From: Armatimonas rosea
GTDB taxonomy: Bacteria > Armatimonadota > Armatimonadia > Armatimonadales > Armatimonadaceae
Assembly (NCBI RefSeq): GCF_014202505.1
Contig: NZ_JACHGW010000002.1
Coordinates: 1,116,001 to 1,180,000 of the forward strand
DNA: 64,000 nucleotides
Direction of reading: 5' to 3'
The notes beneath the pieces were generated by a model. The model made no database searches and was not told the origin of the DNA. It saw nothing but the letters and a program-made list of their open reading frames with translations. Both the position numbers and the translations under genes were made by a program. Shown here one piece after another: positions 31,752-40,727 of the stretch. Position 1 is the first letter of the stretch. Each line of letters starts with the position of its first letter.

Positions 31752-32273
31752 ATGAACCTGTGGCGTGAGAAGCGGCTCCTTTTGGCGTTTCGGCGGCGTG
31801 ATCCTAGCGCCTTCGACACGCTCTTTGCCCGCCACGCCGGAGCGGTGCTGGGATTCGCGCTGCGCCTGACACGGGGCTGCCACGCCGAGGCGGAGGAGCT
31901 GGTCTCCGAGACCTTTGTGGCCGCTTTTCAGAACGCCGAGCGCTTTCGGGGATCGTCGCGCCTGACCACCTATCTGCTGGGAATCACCCTCAACCGCTGG
32001 CGGGATCGTCGGAGAAAAGCATCGCTTCCGACCGTCCCCCTGCTCGACCACGACGGACCAATCCCTGAGACCAACTCTCTGCTGACGCTCGCCATCCATG
32101 AGGCCGCACGTGAGCTGGAGCTCCCTCAGCGGGAGGCGTTTCAGCTCGTGGTGGTGGAGGGCTTCACCCACAAAGAAGCGGCGCAGCTGCTGGAAATTCC
32201 CCTCGGAACCCTGAAGTGGCGTGTCGCTGAGGCCGTCCGCCATGTTCGTCTTGCCCTGGAGGAGCCGAAATGA
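31752..32273 (+). CDS. ECF-type RNA polymerase sigma factor, second of two
   Basis: A 173-residue sigma factor. Region 2 (about residues 10-75: DPSAFDTLFARHAGAVLGFA, AEELVSETFVAAFQNAERF, LTTYLLGITLNRWRDRRRK) and region 4 (about 110-165: LELPQREAFQLVVVEGFTHK, AAQLLEIPLGTLKWRVAEAV) are clear. It is distinct from the first sigma factor in sequence. Its stop overlaps the next start as ATGA. Confidence 0.87.
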   Translation: MNLWREKRLLLAFRRRDPSAFDTLFARHAGAVLGFALRLTRGCHAEAEELVSETFVAAFQNAERFRGSSRLTTYLLGITLNRWRDRRRKASLPTVPLLDHDGPIPETNSLLTLAIHEAARELELPQREAFQLVVVEGFTHKEAAQLLEIPLGTLKWRVAEAVRHVRLALEEPK

Positions 32274-33742
32274 ACCACCCAAATGCCGCTGACTGGATCG
32301 GGCTGGTGCGGGGCGAGCACTCATGGCTCGTCACCGCCCGCCTGCGCCGTCACTTGAAACACTGCCCGCACTGTGCGGTGGAGCTAAAGGAGATCACCCA
32401 TTTGTTAGCCACTGCCAAGCCCAAAGAGGCTATTGCCTCGAAATCCCTCGCCGACAAGACACGCGACGCCCTGCCCTTGCCCCCTGCTCAAGGAAGAAAA
32501 CTACGCTCTCTGGGGCTTGTGGGGGGTGTCGCGCTGGTTGCCGGAGCGACGTTATTTTTCGTCATCCCCGGTAGCCCGCTCCGTCCCACGCCCTCATTTG
32601 CCCAAGTCGAGGCCGCGATGGAGAAGATTCAGACCGTGCACTGGACGGAGACCTTGACGGTAAAAGGGATGTGGGCATTTGGTCCGAAGGGGGGACATGT
32701 GGTGGGTGCAGATAAAGTCCACCCGACAAGCGTGTATGACTGCTGGGCGCAGCTGGAGCCATCACGGCTGGTACGACGGTTGGTTCCCAAGGGGATAGAA
32801 GATCTCTCTGACGAGCGAATGTTTATAGACTACGAGAAGGTCTGGGACTACCGTAAAACCAAGTACTCCCTGACCTACATGCTCATCCCGACCTCGCTTG
32901 CCCTAAAAGTCCCGCCCCGTAAGAACAATGTTATCGATCAAATCGTGCTCCCCACCGACGATCTCCAGCGCACAGAGACGGTCAACGGGGGGACAACCCC
33001 TCTAAAGGTGATCTACTCTCCCTGGAAGCAGGCCGAGGAGAGCCTTTCGGGAAGACGTGCCTTGAAGTTTACGCGCCAAGTGACAACCATACGGAAAAGC
33101 GACAAGCGCATCACAGCTGTCGTGGTTTGGGTAGACCCAGAGACCATGCGTGTCGTGCGCCGGGAAGAAACCTCCCCTTTCTTCCGCAAAGTTGCCGAGA
33201 GCTTCCACTACAACACCGCGCCTCCTGCGGGAGCACTAGAGCTTCCTTTGCCGCGAATAGGGGAGTCCTTTCGCTTCATTAACCTTGCAACGGAGCGGCG
33301 AAATAGCAAGGCAAATGCGGAGGCGGCGCGGGCGCTGATCCCTCAGGTTCTTGATGCCTACAGCAAGCGTGACACCGACCGGTTTCTGGCTCTCTGGGAC
33401 TGGGACACGGTTGGAAAGCAAGACGCCACGAAGCTTCAAACGCAGTGGAGCAAGGCCGTCCAAGACCACACGCCCTATAAAACTTGGCGCTACGGTGCTC
33501 TGACCACGGGGTTTGCAGGGGGAATGCTCTACCAGCGCAAGAGCGAGAGCGAGCCCTTCCCACCGACGTACCCGGCGACGGATGCTGTCTTGGGGGCCTG
33601 GGTCACGACGGAAAAAAATGCCCACCCCACGCTGGCCGAGGCGGTTTTCTCTCTGACCAAGCGTAGCGGCCAGTGGAGGATCCAGAGCCTTCGCCTCTCC
33701 AAAGACCCCCTGCCGCCACTCTGGCTCAAGGGGAAGCACTAG
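32270..33742 (+). CDS. Membrane-anchored zinc anti-sigma factor, paralogue
   Basis: A 490-residue paralogue of the protein at 30227 with the same domains: zinc motif RRHLKHCPHC near residue 25, membrane helix (about 80-100), FAQVEAAMEKIQTVHW, and a C-terminal NTF2-like part (IPQVLDAYSKRDTDRFLALWD). The central domains have diverged while the PGSPLRPTPSFAQVEAAM junction is nearly identical. This suggests tandem duplication followed by change in the signal-sensing part. Confidence 0.82.
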   Translation: MNHPNAADWIGLVRGEHSWLVTARLRRHLKHCPHCAVELKEITHLLATAKPKEAIASKSLADKTRDALPLPPAQGRKLRSLGLVGGVALVAGATLFFVIPGSPLRPTPSFAQVEAAMEKIQTVHWTETLTVKGMWAFGPKGGHVVGADKVHPTSVYDCWAQLEPSRLVRRLVPKGIEDLSDERMFIDYEKVWDYRKTKYSLTYMLIPTSLALKVPPRKNNVIDQIVLPTDDLQRTETVNGGTTPLKVIYSPWKQAEESLSGRRALKFTRQVTTIRKSDKRITAVVVWVDPETMRVVRREETSPFFRKVAESFHYNTAPPAGALELPLPRIGESFRFINLATERRNSKANAEAARALIPQVLDAYSKRDTDRFLALWDWDTVGKQDATKLQTQWSKAVQDHTPYKTWRYGALTTGFAGGMLYQRKSESEPFPPTYPATDAVLGAWVTTEKNAHPTLAEAVFSLTKRSGQWRIQSLRLSKDPLPPLWLKGKH

Positions 33743-33783
33743 GACGCGCAGGTTCTTGTACGGCCCATGGGGAAACTTACCCC

Positions 33784-34476
33784 ATGACCGAGCGTGAGGA
33801 AGACATCGACGACTACCTAGACGCGCTCGTGCGCTGTGACAATGCCCCGCTACGTCAAGAGCTGCGGGAGAAGCTCATTGCCCTGGGAGCAGAGGCAGTG
33901 CCACGCCTGCTGGAGCTCTTGGCCTGGGAGCACCCTGTTATCTACGATATCCGTCTGATCCTGCTAGAGCAACCCAGCGGGGCCGTACTGGAGGTGGTTC
34001 TCGATCGCTTGGCGCGGCTGGAGCTGACCGGGCGGGAGCCAGCAGACCTCTTGATCCTCGCCCAAACGAAGCCGGAACTCGATTTTTTTCGGGCAGTGCT
34101 CACCAAGGTGGTGCAGAGCCCCTCTTACGACGATCTCCCGGCGCTTCTTCGCATCCTGGAAGGGGCATACAAGAGCAAGCTTGCCCAAGTCTATCTGGGG
34201 GCGGAGGCGAGGCTGGCGGCGCAGGGGGTACTGCGCCTAGCGGAGGCCGAGCCCCGCCCCGAGCTACGGGCGGCGCTCCCACTTCTTCGTTCCATAAATC
34301 ACCGGTGGGCAGTCAGTCCTCTGGAGCTCGTTTCCGCGCGGCTTCGGCTGGTGCGGCTGTTGCGCAAGATAGACTCCTTGCCGATTCCGGCGGAGGCAGG
34401 GAAGGGGACAGAGAATCTGCCCCTCTCGGCGCAGAAGCCGTGCTCTACTGAGGACGCTGCGTGCCGTGGGGAGTGA
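33784..34476 (+). CDS. HEAT-like helical protein
   Basis: A 230-residue soluble, helical protein with repeated patterns such as ALVRCDNAPLRQELREKLIAL and AEAVPRLLELLAWEHPVIYD, like HEAT repeats that mediate protein contacts. No catalytic motif. The ATG at 33784 (MTEREEDIDDYL) fits the start of the helical domain; the longer upstream frame reads through the previous gene's 3' end. Function unknown; its place directly after the anti-sigma gene suggests, but does not prove, a role in the same response. Confidence 0.55.
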   Translation: MTEREEDIDDYLDALVRCDNAPLRQELREKLIALGAEAVPRLLELLAWEHPVIYDIRLILLEQPSGAVLEVVLDRLARLELTGREPADLLILAQTKPELDFFRAVLTKVVQSPSYDDLPALLRILEGAYKSKLAQVYLGAEARLAAQGVLRLAEAEPRPELRAALPLLRSINHRWAVSPLELVSARLRLVRLLRKIDSLPIPAEAGKGTENLPLSAQKPCSTEDAACRGE

Positions 34477-34604
34477 GGGCGGAGAGGCCCAAGGGAGCCG
34501 TGGTCGCGCTGGTGGACAGCAGGTCGAGGAGGCGCAGTAATCGTTTCATAGTCGTTGAGTTCCCCGGCAATTTTCGGGGGCTGAGCGAAAATCTTTAGGG
34601 GCGG

Positions 34605-34610
34605 TATACT
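34605..34610 (+). promoter_or_regulatory. -10 box of the ribonuclease J gene
   Basis: TATACT about 34 bases before the TTG start, giving a short leader with an AAGGAG ribosome binding site (34632-34637). This contrasts with the leaderless pattern of other genes in the window. Confidence 0.5.
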
Positions 34611-34644
34611 ACAGGCAGTATTTTCTGACTTAAGGAGTCGCTTT

Positions 34645-36327
34645 TTGGAAACTCTGCCTCCCGGCAAGCTGCGTTTTATTCCCCTTGGTGGAATTGGTGA
34701 GATCGGTAAAAACCTCTACGTCTATCATGTTCTGGACCAGTTGCTGGTTGTGGACTGTGGCCTGAAGTTCCCCGATGAGAAGATGTTCGGGGTGGACCTA
34801 GTCCTACCCGATGTGCGCTGGCTGGTCGAAAACAAGGCCGCGATCCAGGGGATTGTCATCACCCACGGCCACGAAGACCACATTGGAGCGCTCTCGTTCG
34901 TGCTTCCTCAGCTCGGGAATGCCGTCCCTGTCTATGGTCCCGCGCTGGCACTGGGGCTGGCAAAGAACCGGCTGGGGGAGAAGAAGCTCCTCGATAAGGT
35001 CAAGCTGATCGAGTACGGCCCCGACGATGTGCTACAGTTGGGGCACTTCGTGGTCGAGCCGGTACGCGTCGCCCACTCGATCCCGGACTCGTTCGGGGTC
35101 GCGGTGCGCACCCACGCGGGAACCGTCTTGCACACCGGCGACTTCAAGCTCGACCAGACCCCGGTCGATGGCCTGCTCTTCGATATCCCCAAGCTCTCGC
35201 GGATTGCCGAAGAGGGGATCCTGGCGATTGTTTCGGACACCACCAATGTCGAGCGCAATGGCTACGTGCCGTCGGAGCGGATTGTCGGCCAGACCTTCGA
35301 CCGCGTGATCTCCGAGGCACCAGGCCGCGTGATTATCGCCAGCTTCGCCAGCCAGATCCACCGGATGCAGATGGCCGTGGACTCCAGCAAGAAGAACGGG
35401 CGAAAAGTGGCCGCGGTCGGGCGCTCGATGGCCCAGAACATGGACATGGCCGCCGCGCTGGGGTATCTCTCCGTGCCGGAGGGGATCCGTGTCCGCGCCG
35501 ACGATATCGCGACCCTGAAGCCCGATCAGATCACGATCCTCACCACCGGAAGCCAGGGCGAGCCGCTGGCCGGCCTCTCGCGCATGGCGGCGGGCGACCA
35601 CCGGCAGGTGACGATCCAAAAAGGCGATACCGTGGTGTTGTCGTCGTCGCCGATCCCTGGCAACGAGTCGGCGGTTTGGCGTGTGGTCAACAAGCTCTTT
35701 GCGCTGGGGGCCAATGTGATCTACGATGCCCTCATGCCGGTCCATGTCAGCGGCCACGGCTACGCCGAGGAGCTGAAGCTGGTGCTCAATATCTGCAACC
35801 CGCAGTACGTGATTCCGGTCCACGGCGAGCGCCGCATGCTCTCCCTCTACGCCAAGTACGCTCAAGAGATGGGCTGGCTCCCTGAGGATGTCTTTGTGCT
35901 GGAGCTGGGCGATGTGCTGGAGCTGGACACGGCCAAGGGCGAGGTGGTGGACCGTGTGCCCTCGGGCGCGGTTCTGATCGACGGCGACACGGGCAAGGAG
36001 ATCCACGAGCTGGTCCTCCGCGACCGTCAGTTCCTCGCCAACGACGGCTTCCTCAATGTCGTCGTGGTCTTGGACTCCGAGAGCGGCGAGCTGATCGGTG
36101 GACCCGAGTTTCTCTCCCGTGGCTGCTTCTACATGGACAGCGCCGACGAGCTCCTGGCCGAGGCCGCCGAGGTGGTGGAAAAGCTGCTCGAAGACGAAGA
36201 CAAAGAAGAGGAAGCGCCCCGCGAGACCGAGGCACTCCAGGGCGATATCCGTGCGGTTCTCAAGAAGTTTATCGAGAAGCGCACCGGCCGCCGCCCCGTG
36301 ATCCTTGTCTCCGTGATGCGGGTTTAA
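34645..36327 (+). CDS. rnj: Ribonuclease J
   Basis: A 560-residue metallo-beta-lactamase/beta-CASP nuclease involved in mRNA decay and rRNA maturation. The zinc motif HGHEDH is at residues 74-79, followed by later metal ligands in VAHSIPDS and LHTGDFKLD and the beta-CASP region (ASFASQIHRMQMAVD, TTGSQGEPLAGLSRM). The C-terminal part (PVHGERRMLSLYA and after) completes the domain. The start is TTG, fixed by an AAGGAG ribosome binding site. Length is normal for the family. Confidence 0.93.
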   Translation: METLPPGKLRFIPLGGIGEIGKNLYVYHVLDQLLVVDCGLKFPDEKMFGVDLVLPDVRWLVENKAAIQGIVITHGHEDHIGALSFVLPQLGNAVPVYGPALALGLAKNRLGEKKLLDKVKLIEYGPDDVLQLGHFVVEPVRVAHSIPDSFGVAVRTHAGTVLHTGDFKLDQTPVDGLLFDIPKLSRIAEEGILAIVSDTTNVERNGYVPSERIVGQTFDRVISEAPGRVIIASFASQIHRMQMAVDSSKKNGRKVAAVGRSMAQNMDMAAALGYLSVPEGIRVRADDIATLKPDQITILTTGSQGEPLAGLSRMAAGDHRQVTIQKGDTVVLSSSPIPGNESAVWRVVNKLFALGANVIYDALMPVHVSGHGYAEELKLVLNICNPQYVIPVHGERRMLSLYAKYAQEMGWLPEDVFVLELGDVLELDTAKGEVVDRVPSGAVLIDGDTGKEIHELVLRDRQFLANDGFLNVVVVLDSESGELIGGPEFLSRGCFYMDSADELLAEAAEVVEKLLEDEDKEEEAPRETEALQGDIRAVLKKFIEKRTGRRPVILVSVMRV

Positions 36328-36344
36328 GAAGGCCCCGTTGAGAT

Positions 36345-36480
36345 CGCCCCCGTTGGAGGGGGGCGTCAACAAGCCTCGTTCCTCGGCTGGAAAGGCCTTC
36401 GGCCATCAGAAAGCCTTATGGCCGAAGGCCTTTGCGGCGGAGCCTGCGACGCCCGTTGACGCCCCCCTCCCACGGGGGCG
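36345..36480. repeat. Palindromic repeat family C, copy 1
   Basis: A 136-bp element. Near-complementary 26-nt arms at 36345-36370 (begins CGCCCCCGTTGGAGGGGGGC) and 36455-36480 enclose a second palindrome around AAAGGCCTTCGGCC/GGCCGAAGGCCTTT. It lies between rnj and the nuclease gene; other copies near 56,868 and 61,491. Confidence 0.82.
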
Positions 36481-36482
36481 AG

Positions 36483-37244
36483 CTAACCGGTGGGGGCGGG
36501 AAACCCGGACTGCGCGACGAGCTTTGGGTAGGCCCACTCTAGGAGCAGCTTGAGGTTCTCGATATCGGCGCGGTTGTAGGCCAGCAGGCGCTCCAGCGCG
36601 GCTTTGTCGCGGCGGCGCTCCCAGAGCGCCCAGAGGTAGACCGCGTCCATCCCGCTCATCCCCTCGACCTCGTCCACGCGCTGAATCCCCAGGCGGTGCT
36701 CGATCGCCTTGAGGCCACCTGTCTGCCCGAGCCGGCGGAGCGCGGGGCAGAGGTCGATATGGAGCTGGTCGAGCGCGAGCTCCGGGAAGCGGCGGCGCAG
36801 AAACGGCAGGTCAAAGCCCGTGCCAAAGAAGGTCACGAGGAGCTTATAGTCCTTAATGTCGGTGACGAAATCCTCTAAATTCTGCCCCTTGACATAGAGC
36901 CGCGTCTCAAAGCCATCAAAGAGCCCGATCACGGTCACAGAGCTGGCGTCGTAGCCGCCATCGGTCTCGATATCGACATAGGCGATACTGTCTCCAAAGG
37001 CCTGAGCGCCCCGCCAGAGCGCCGACGACGGGAAGTTTTTCTGGAACCAGCGCGAGTCGCGGCGCTCTAGGGCGGCCTGCGATGCCTCCAGAACCGGGAA
37101 CAATTGCTGCTTCTTGGCGTCGGAGAGGGGGAGTGTGGAGGGGGTGCTGAGCGCCGCTTCCCAGCTGAGAATCCCGGCGTCCCAGAGGCGCTGCTCACTG
37201 GTTTGCCCTAGACCCTGGGCATGGCAAAACGTTGCTTGTATCAT
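36483..37244 (-). CDS. YprB-like ribonuclease H-fold exonuclease
   Basis: A 253-residue protein with the DnaQ/RNase H-like exonuclease fold: VDIETDGG (first acidic pair, about residue 91), a middle Asp in TFFGTGFDLPFLRRRFPELAL and a third in LAYNRADIENLKLLLE. These three sites correspond to the DEDD metal centre of the family. The domain is preceded by a helical N-terminal region (QRLWDAGILSWEAAL) resembling helix-hairpin-helix elements. It probably acts on nucleic acids; the natural substrate is unknown. The start MIQATFCHAQG was preferred over a frame extending into the divergent promoter. Confidence 0.75.
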   Translation of the reverse strand: MIQATFCHAQGLGQTSEQRLWDAGILSWEAALSTPSTLPLSDAKKQQLFPVLEASQAALERRDSRWFQKNFPSSALWRGAQAFGDSIAYVDIETDGGYDASSVTVIGLFDGFETRLYVKGQNLEDFVTDIKDYKLLVTFFGTGFDLPFLRRRFPELALDQLHIDLCPALRRLGQTGGLKAIEHRLGIQRVDEVEGMSGMDAVYLWALWERRRDKAALERLLAYNRADIENLKLLLEWAYPKLVAQSGFPAPTG

Positions 37245-37335
37245 CTCTTCATCGGCAAGAATACCTGATTTTTGGCACTGTCTTACTATAGGTCTGGTTC
37301 TTGCGCTACACTGGCTCCGAAGGAAACTTGAAATT

Positions 37336-38382
37336 ATGCGGATCATACGGAACTCGACAGTTGCATTTTTAGCCGCCCTCACCGCGGTCTCGGCCCATGC
37401 CCAGACCGGTCTTGGTGCGGCGCAACCCTTTAACCTCTATGTCTTGGGCAATGCCTGGCAGCAGGGCGCGGACGCCGAGGGCGGTGTCGCGGTGGGGGGC
37501 AACCTCAATGTTGGCAACTGGGGCTTTACCACGGGCTGGAACGGCGGCGGCAAGCTCGTTGTCGGGGGCGACCTCAACAATCAGGGCCACAGTGTCCACC
37601 CCGATGGTGTCTTTGCCGGGGGGAACCTCAACTACGCCCAGACCCTGACATCGGTGGGCGGGGTCAAGGCCAATGGGAATGTCCATATTGAGGGGGGACA
37701 GCCGAGCAGCGTCAAGCACGGTGGAACCTTCTCCTACAACGGCACCGAGACCTTCCCGGTCAGCCAGGGCACCAGCGCCTCGCCGGTGGACTTTGCCAGC
37801 ACCAATGCGTTCTTGCTCGCCCAGTCCGCCTACCTGGGCGGCCTGACCGGAACCAATATTCTCGATGTCTCGGGGACGGGTGGCTACCTGAACCTCGATG
37901 CCTCGGGCGGCGGTGTCCGTGTCTTCAACTTCTCCGAGAGCGCTTTTGAGAATAGCTGGTTCATCAACTTCAACAACGCCGCACCCGATACGACGATCCT
38001 GGTGAATGTTGCGGGAACCAATATCACCGCGCCCAATGGCAACTATCTCTACAACTTTGTGAGCTACCCCGACGGTCCGGGGATGGGCAATGTGATCTTC
38101 AACTTCCCCGATGCCACCCAGCTCCATGTCGATGCGATGGGCGGTTCGATCCTGGCACCGAAGGCGACCCTGGACTTCGACTACGGCGTGATCTACGGCA
38201 CCACCATTGTCGGGCAGCTGGGAACCGCTAATGATCCATCGGTGGGGCAGTTCAACCAGAAAGACCGCTTCGGCAACGACCTCCGGTTCCGTGGGCGCCT
38301 CCCGCAGGTTCCCGAGCCGGGGACCCTGGCTCTGGCCGCGCTGGGCCTGGTCGGGCTCGCCGCACGCCGCCGCCGCAAGTAG
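37336..38382 (+). CDS. PEP-CTERM protein with choice-of-anchor A domain
   Basis: A 348-residue exported protein. The signal peptide is clear (MRIIRNSTVAFLAALTAVSAHAQ). The body matches the choice-of-anchor A domain (VAVGGNLNVGNW, VVGGDLNNQGH, GSILAPKATLDFDYGVIYGT). It ends with a PEP-CTERM sorting signal, VPEPGTLALAALGLVGLAAR followed by RRRK, which exosortase recognises; no exosortase gene is in the window. A GGAAA ribosome binding site precedes the ATG. Terminated by a strong hairpin. Confidence 0.85.
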   Translation: MRIIRNSTVAFLAALTAVSAHAQTGLGAAQPFNLYVLGNAWQQGADAEGGVAVGGNLNVGNWGFTTGWNGGGKLVVGGDLNNQGHSVHPDGVFAGGNLNYAQTLTSVGGVKANGNVHIEGGQPSSVKHGGTFSYNGTETFPVSQGTSASPVDFASTNAFLLAQSAYLGGLTGTNILDVSGTGGYLNLDASGGGVRVFNFSESAFENSWFINFNNAAPDTTILVNVAGTNITAPNGNYLYNFVSYPDGPGMGNVIFNFPDATQLHVDAMGGSILAPKATLDFDYGVIYGTTIVGQLGTANDPSVGQFNQKDRFGNDLRFRGRLPQVPEPGTLALAALGLVGLAARRRRK

Positions 38383-38401
38383 GCTAAGCTTCCTTCACAT
38401 A

Positions 38402-38438
38402 CCCTCCGCCGGAGCATCCGGCGGAGGGTTTTGTTTTT
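38402..38438 (+). terminator. Strong rho-independent terminator
   Basis: CCCTCCGCCGGA (38402-38413) pairs perfectly with TCCGGCGGAGGG (38417-38428), loop GCA, followed by TTTTGTTTTT. Confidence 0.9.
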
Positions 38439-38470
38439 GAACTTGCATCCCCCGCTCGCACTGCTCGCGA

Positions 38471-38521
38471 CCCCTTCGGCACACCCAGAGGGTACCCGCC
38501 TCGTTCCGAGGGGCGAAGGGG
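38471..38521. repeat. Repeat family E variant
   Basis: CCCCTTCG (38471-38478) pairs with CGAAGGGG (38514-38521). The interior contains CACCCAGAGGGTACCCG, also found in the coding copy near 20,690. Confidence 0.65.
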
Positions 38522-38539
38522 TTTATGAGGCGTCTGTGG

Positions 38540-38545
38540 AATACT
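38540..38545 (+). promoter_or_regulatory. -10 box of a leaderless kinase gene
   Basis: AATACT ending 6 nt before the ATG at 38552; no Shine-Dalgarno sequence. Confidence 0.5.
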
Positions 38546-38551
38546 TGCCCC

Positions 38552-39463
38552 ATGACCCTCTGCCTTGGCCTGACCCCGACCGTCCAGCGCACCCAGCGCT
38601 TCGCTAGCCTGACACTCGGCGAGGTCAACCGGGCGACTGAGACCCTCACGACCGCCTCAGGGAAGGCGGTGAATGTCGCGCGCGTGCTGGACACGCTGGG
38701 GGCTCGTGTCTGCCTGATCCAGCCCTTGGGCGGCGACTCGGGGCGCTATGTCCACAAGAGCCTGCCCTTTTCGCAAGAGATTGTCTGGGTGGAGGACGAT
38801 GCCCCGACCCGCACTTGCTGCACGCTCCTGAGCGGTGCGCAGACCACCGAGCTGGTCGAGGAGGCCCCCTCGCTCTCAGAAGCCGACCTGGAGCGTCTCT
38901 TTGCCGCCGTGGTGCGGCAGCTTGTCGGCGAGCACCTGCTCATTCTTTCGGGCTCACTTCCCCCCGGCACCCCCCCCGACTTCTACGCCCGCCTCTGCGC
39001 GGTATCGTCGGTGCCCGTTGTGCTGGATGCCCAGAAAGAGCCGCTCCGCCTCGCGCTGGCCGAGCGGCCCTACCTGGTCAAGCCCAACCGTCAGGAGACC
39101 ATCGCGGCGCTGGGACTCCCCCCCGACACATCGGCGCTGGCGTGTGCGCAGGCGCTCTGCGCAGCGGGGGCGCAGAACGCGCTGGTCTCGGAGGGCAAGG
39201 CGGGGGCGGTGCTCCTGACTCCCCAGCGTGCCTGGCGGATCGTCCCCCCGGAGCTAGCGCCTGTCAACCCCATCGGCTCGGGCGACTCGCTCCTGGCGGG
39301 GCTGGTCTTTAGCCACTTTGTCGGGCGGCAAACCTTAGTAGAAGGGGCCTGCTATGGCACGGCCTGTGCGGCTGCTAACTGTCTGACAGCGACATCGGGG
39401 GTGATCGAGCCGACAACTGCCAACCAACTGCGTCCCCAAGTTGTCTTAAAGCCGGTACAATAG
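38552..39463 (+). CDS. PfkB-family sugar kinase, 1-phosphofructokinase/tagatose-6-phosphate kinase type
   Basis: A 303-residue ribokinase-fold enzyme. The N-terminal substrate motif TASGKAVNVARVLDTLG (about residues 32-48) and the catalytic GSGD in NPIGSGDSLLAGLVFSHFVG (about 246-265) are present. The short N-terminus and LGLTPTVQRTQRF start resemble FruK/LacC. The sugar phosphate is uncertain. It should use ATP in the cytoplasm. The 39477 gene begins 14 bases after its stop but has its own -10 box within the end of this gene. Confidence 0.85.
   Translation: MTLCLGLTPTVQRTQRFASLTLGEVNRATETLTTASGKAVNVARVLDTLGARVCLIQPLGGDSGRYVHKSLPFSQEIVWVEDDAPTRTCCTLLSGAQTTELVEEAPSLSEADLERLFAAVVRQLVGEHLLILSGSLPPGTPPDFYARLCAVSSVPVVLDAQKEPLRLALAERPYLVKPNRQETIAALGLPPDTSALACAQALCAAGAQNALVSEGKAGAVLLTPQRAWRIVPPELAPVNPIGSGDSLLAGLVFSHFVGRQTLVEGACYGTACAAANCLTATSGVIEPTTANQLRPQVVLKPVQ
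39456..39461 (+). promoter_or_regulatory. -10 box for the cyclase-like gene
   Basis: TACAAT inside the last codons of the kinase gene, 15 nt before the ATG at 39477, implying a very short leader of about 8 nt. Confidence 0.5.
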
Positions 39464-39476
39464 ACGAGATTTTCGT

Positions 39477-40712
39477 ATGCCACAGCAACAGCAACTACAA
39501 CCGGAACCACAGCGCACCAGCACCGAGCCCGCCCGCTACGACGAACAGACGCTTCGTCAGGCGATCCAGCTCGCCGACCGCCTCCAGGCCGAGCACAAGG
39601 AGCGCTACTCCGCGGAGGATATCGAGAAGATCGCCGCAGAGATCGGAGTGCAGCCCGAGTTTGTCCACAAGGCCCTCAACGAGATCGAGACCAAGCACGA
39701 CGACAAGCAAAAGGTAGTGGTGGCCCCGCCGAAACCCATCACTCCGCCTGTGACACAGCAAGTGGGCCAGGTGGTCCAGCAGGCAAGCAAGACCGCGGGA
39801 GAGACCGCAAAAAATGTTATGGAGCGTGTCGAGAAGGGCACGATCCCCGAGCTCAAGAAGTGGGAGACCCAGTGGTGGTCGATCGGCTGGCTCCTGATCG
39901 CAGTTCCTCCGGCAATCTTTGAAGAGACACATGTCTTTCGTGGCTTGGCGGGGCTGGTCGCCACGCTGGGAACTTTTATCTACGTCGGTTTTGGCATCTT
40001 TTTGAGCAAAACTCTCAAGCGCAAGCAGAAAGAAGCGGAGGCACTCCATACCCAGCTGACACAGGGGAGTGTGGTTCCCCCCGTTCCAGCACCTCCGGGC
40101 GTTGTTCCACCGGTGCGCTACTCCGTGGAGGCCAGCGGGGTCTCGCGGGAGGAGCTCCTGGCGCAGATGGTGGAGATTCAGAAGCGGCTGGAAGGGGAGC
40201 GGGTTCGCAAGACCTTCCTGAGCCTCGATGTGGTCAGCTCCAGCGAGATGAAGCGCTCCGCCGACGACCTGATCGTGGAGTACTCGTTTAACCAGTTCCG
40301 CCGCTTTGTGGAGGAGATCGTGCTCGCGGAGGGGGGGCAGGTGCAGTCTACGGCCGGCGACGGGACCATGGCGATGTTCCCCTCCGATGCCGCTGCGGTG
40401 CGCGCCGCGCTCCGTCTGCAGAGCGAGCTGGCGAGCTTCAATGCCCAGCACAACCGTCTGTCACGGCCATTTCATATTCGCTGTGGCATCAACGCCGGCG
40501 AGGTGGCGATTCTCCCTGGACAGCCCATCGGCCACCTCCAGAGCGCCGTGATCGACCGCGCCGCCGCCCTCCAGAAATCCGCCCCCCCGGATGATATCGT
40601 CGTCTCCGGCGACCTCTCCGCGGAGGGGCTCGCCACCCTGGGCCGCTACGGCCGCCACGCCGACAGCCCCGAGGGCGGCGTGCGTGGCTTCTCCTGGCGC
40701 GCCGGGTTCTAG
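39477..40712 (+). CDS. Membrane protein with degenerate class III nucleotide cyclase domain
   Basis: A 411-residue protein: N-terminal soluble helical part (about 20-75), a long linker, two membrane helices (about 134-178, WWSIGWLLIAVPPAIFEE to FIYVGFGIFL), then a class III cyclase homology domain (about 245-410). The metal-binding Asp251 (SLDVVSS) and Asp295 (TAGDGTMAMF) are kept. The transition-state Asn and Arg positions appear to be Asp360 and Ala364 (VIDRAAALQ), so cyclase activity is doubtful. It may be a sensor or inactive binding module. Confidence 0.75.
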   Translation: MPQQQQLQPEPQRTSTEPARYDEQTLRQAIQLADRLQAEHKERYSAEDIEKIAAEIGVQPEFVHKALNEIETKHDDKQKVVVAPPKPITPPVTQQVGQVVQQASKTAGETAKNVMERVEKGTIPELKKWETQWWSIGWLLIAVPPAIFEETHVFRGLAGLVATLGTFIYVGFGIFLSKTLKRKQKEAEALHTQLTQGSVVPPVPAPPGVVPPVRYSVEASGVSREELLAQMVEIQKRLEGERVRKTFLSLDVVSSSEMKRSADDLIVEYSFNQFRRFVEEIVLAEGGQVQSTAGDGTMAMFPSDAAAVRAALRLQSELASFNAQHNRLSRPFHIRCGINAGEVAILPGQPIGHLQSAVIDRAAALQKSAPPDDIVVSGDLSAEGLATLGRYGRHADSPEGGVRGFSWRAGF

Positions 40713-40727
40713 ACCCTACCGAGCGCT

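Noticed and set aside
34447-34551. Small minus-strand peptide beginning MKRLLRLLDLLSTSATTA
   Set aside because: It overlaps the end of the HEAT-like gene, has no ribosome binding site or -10 box, and no supporting homology could be recalled.
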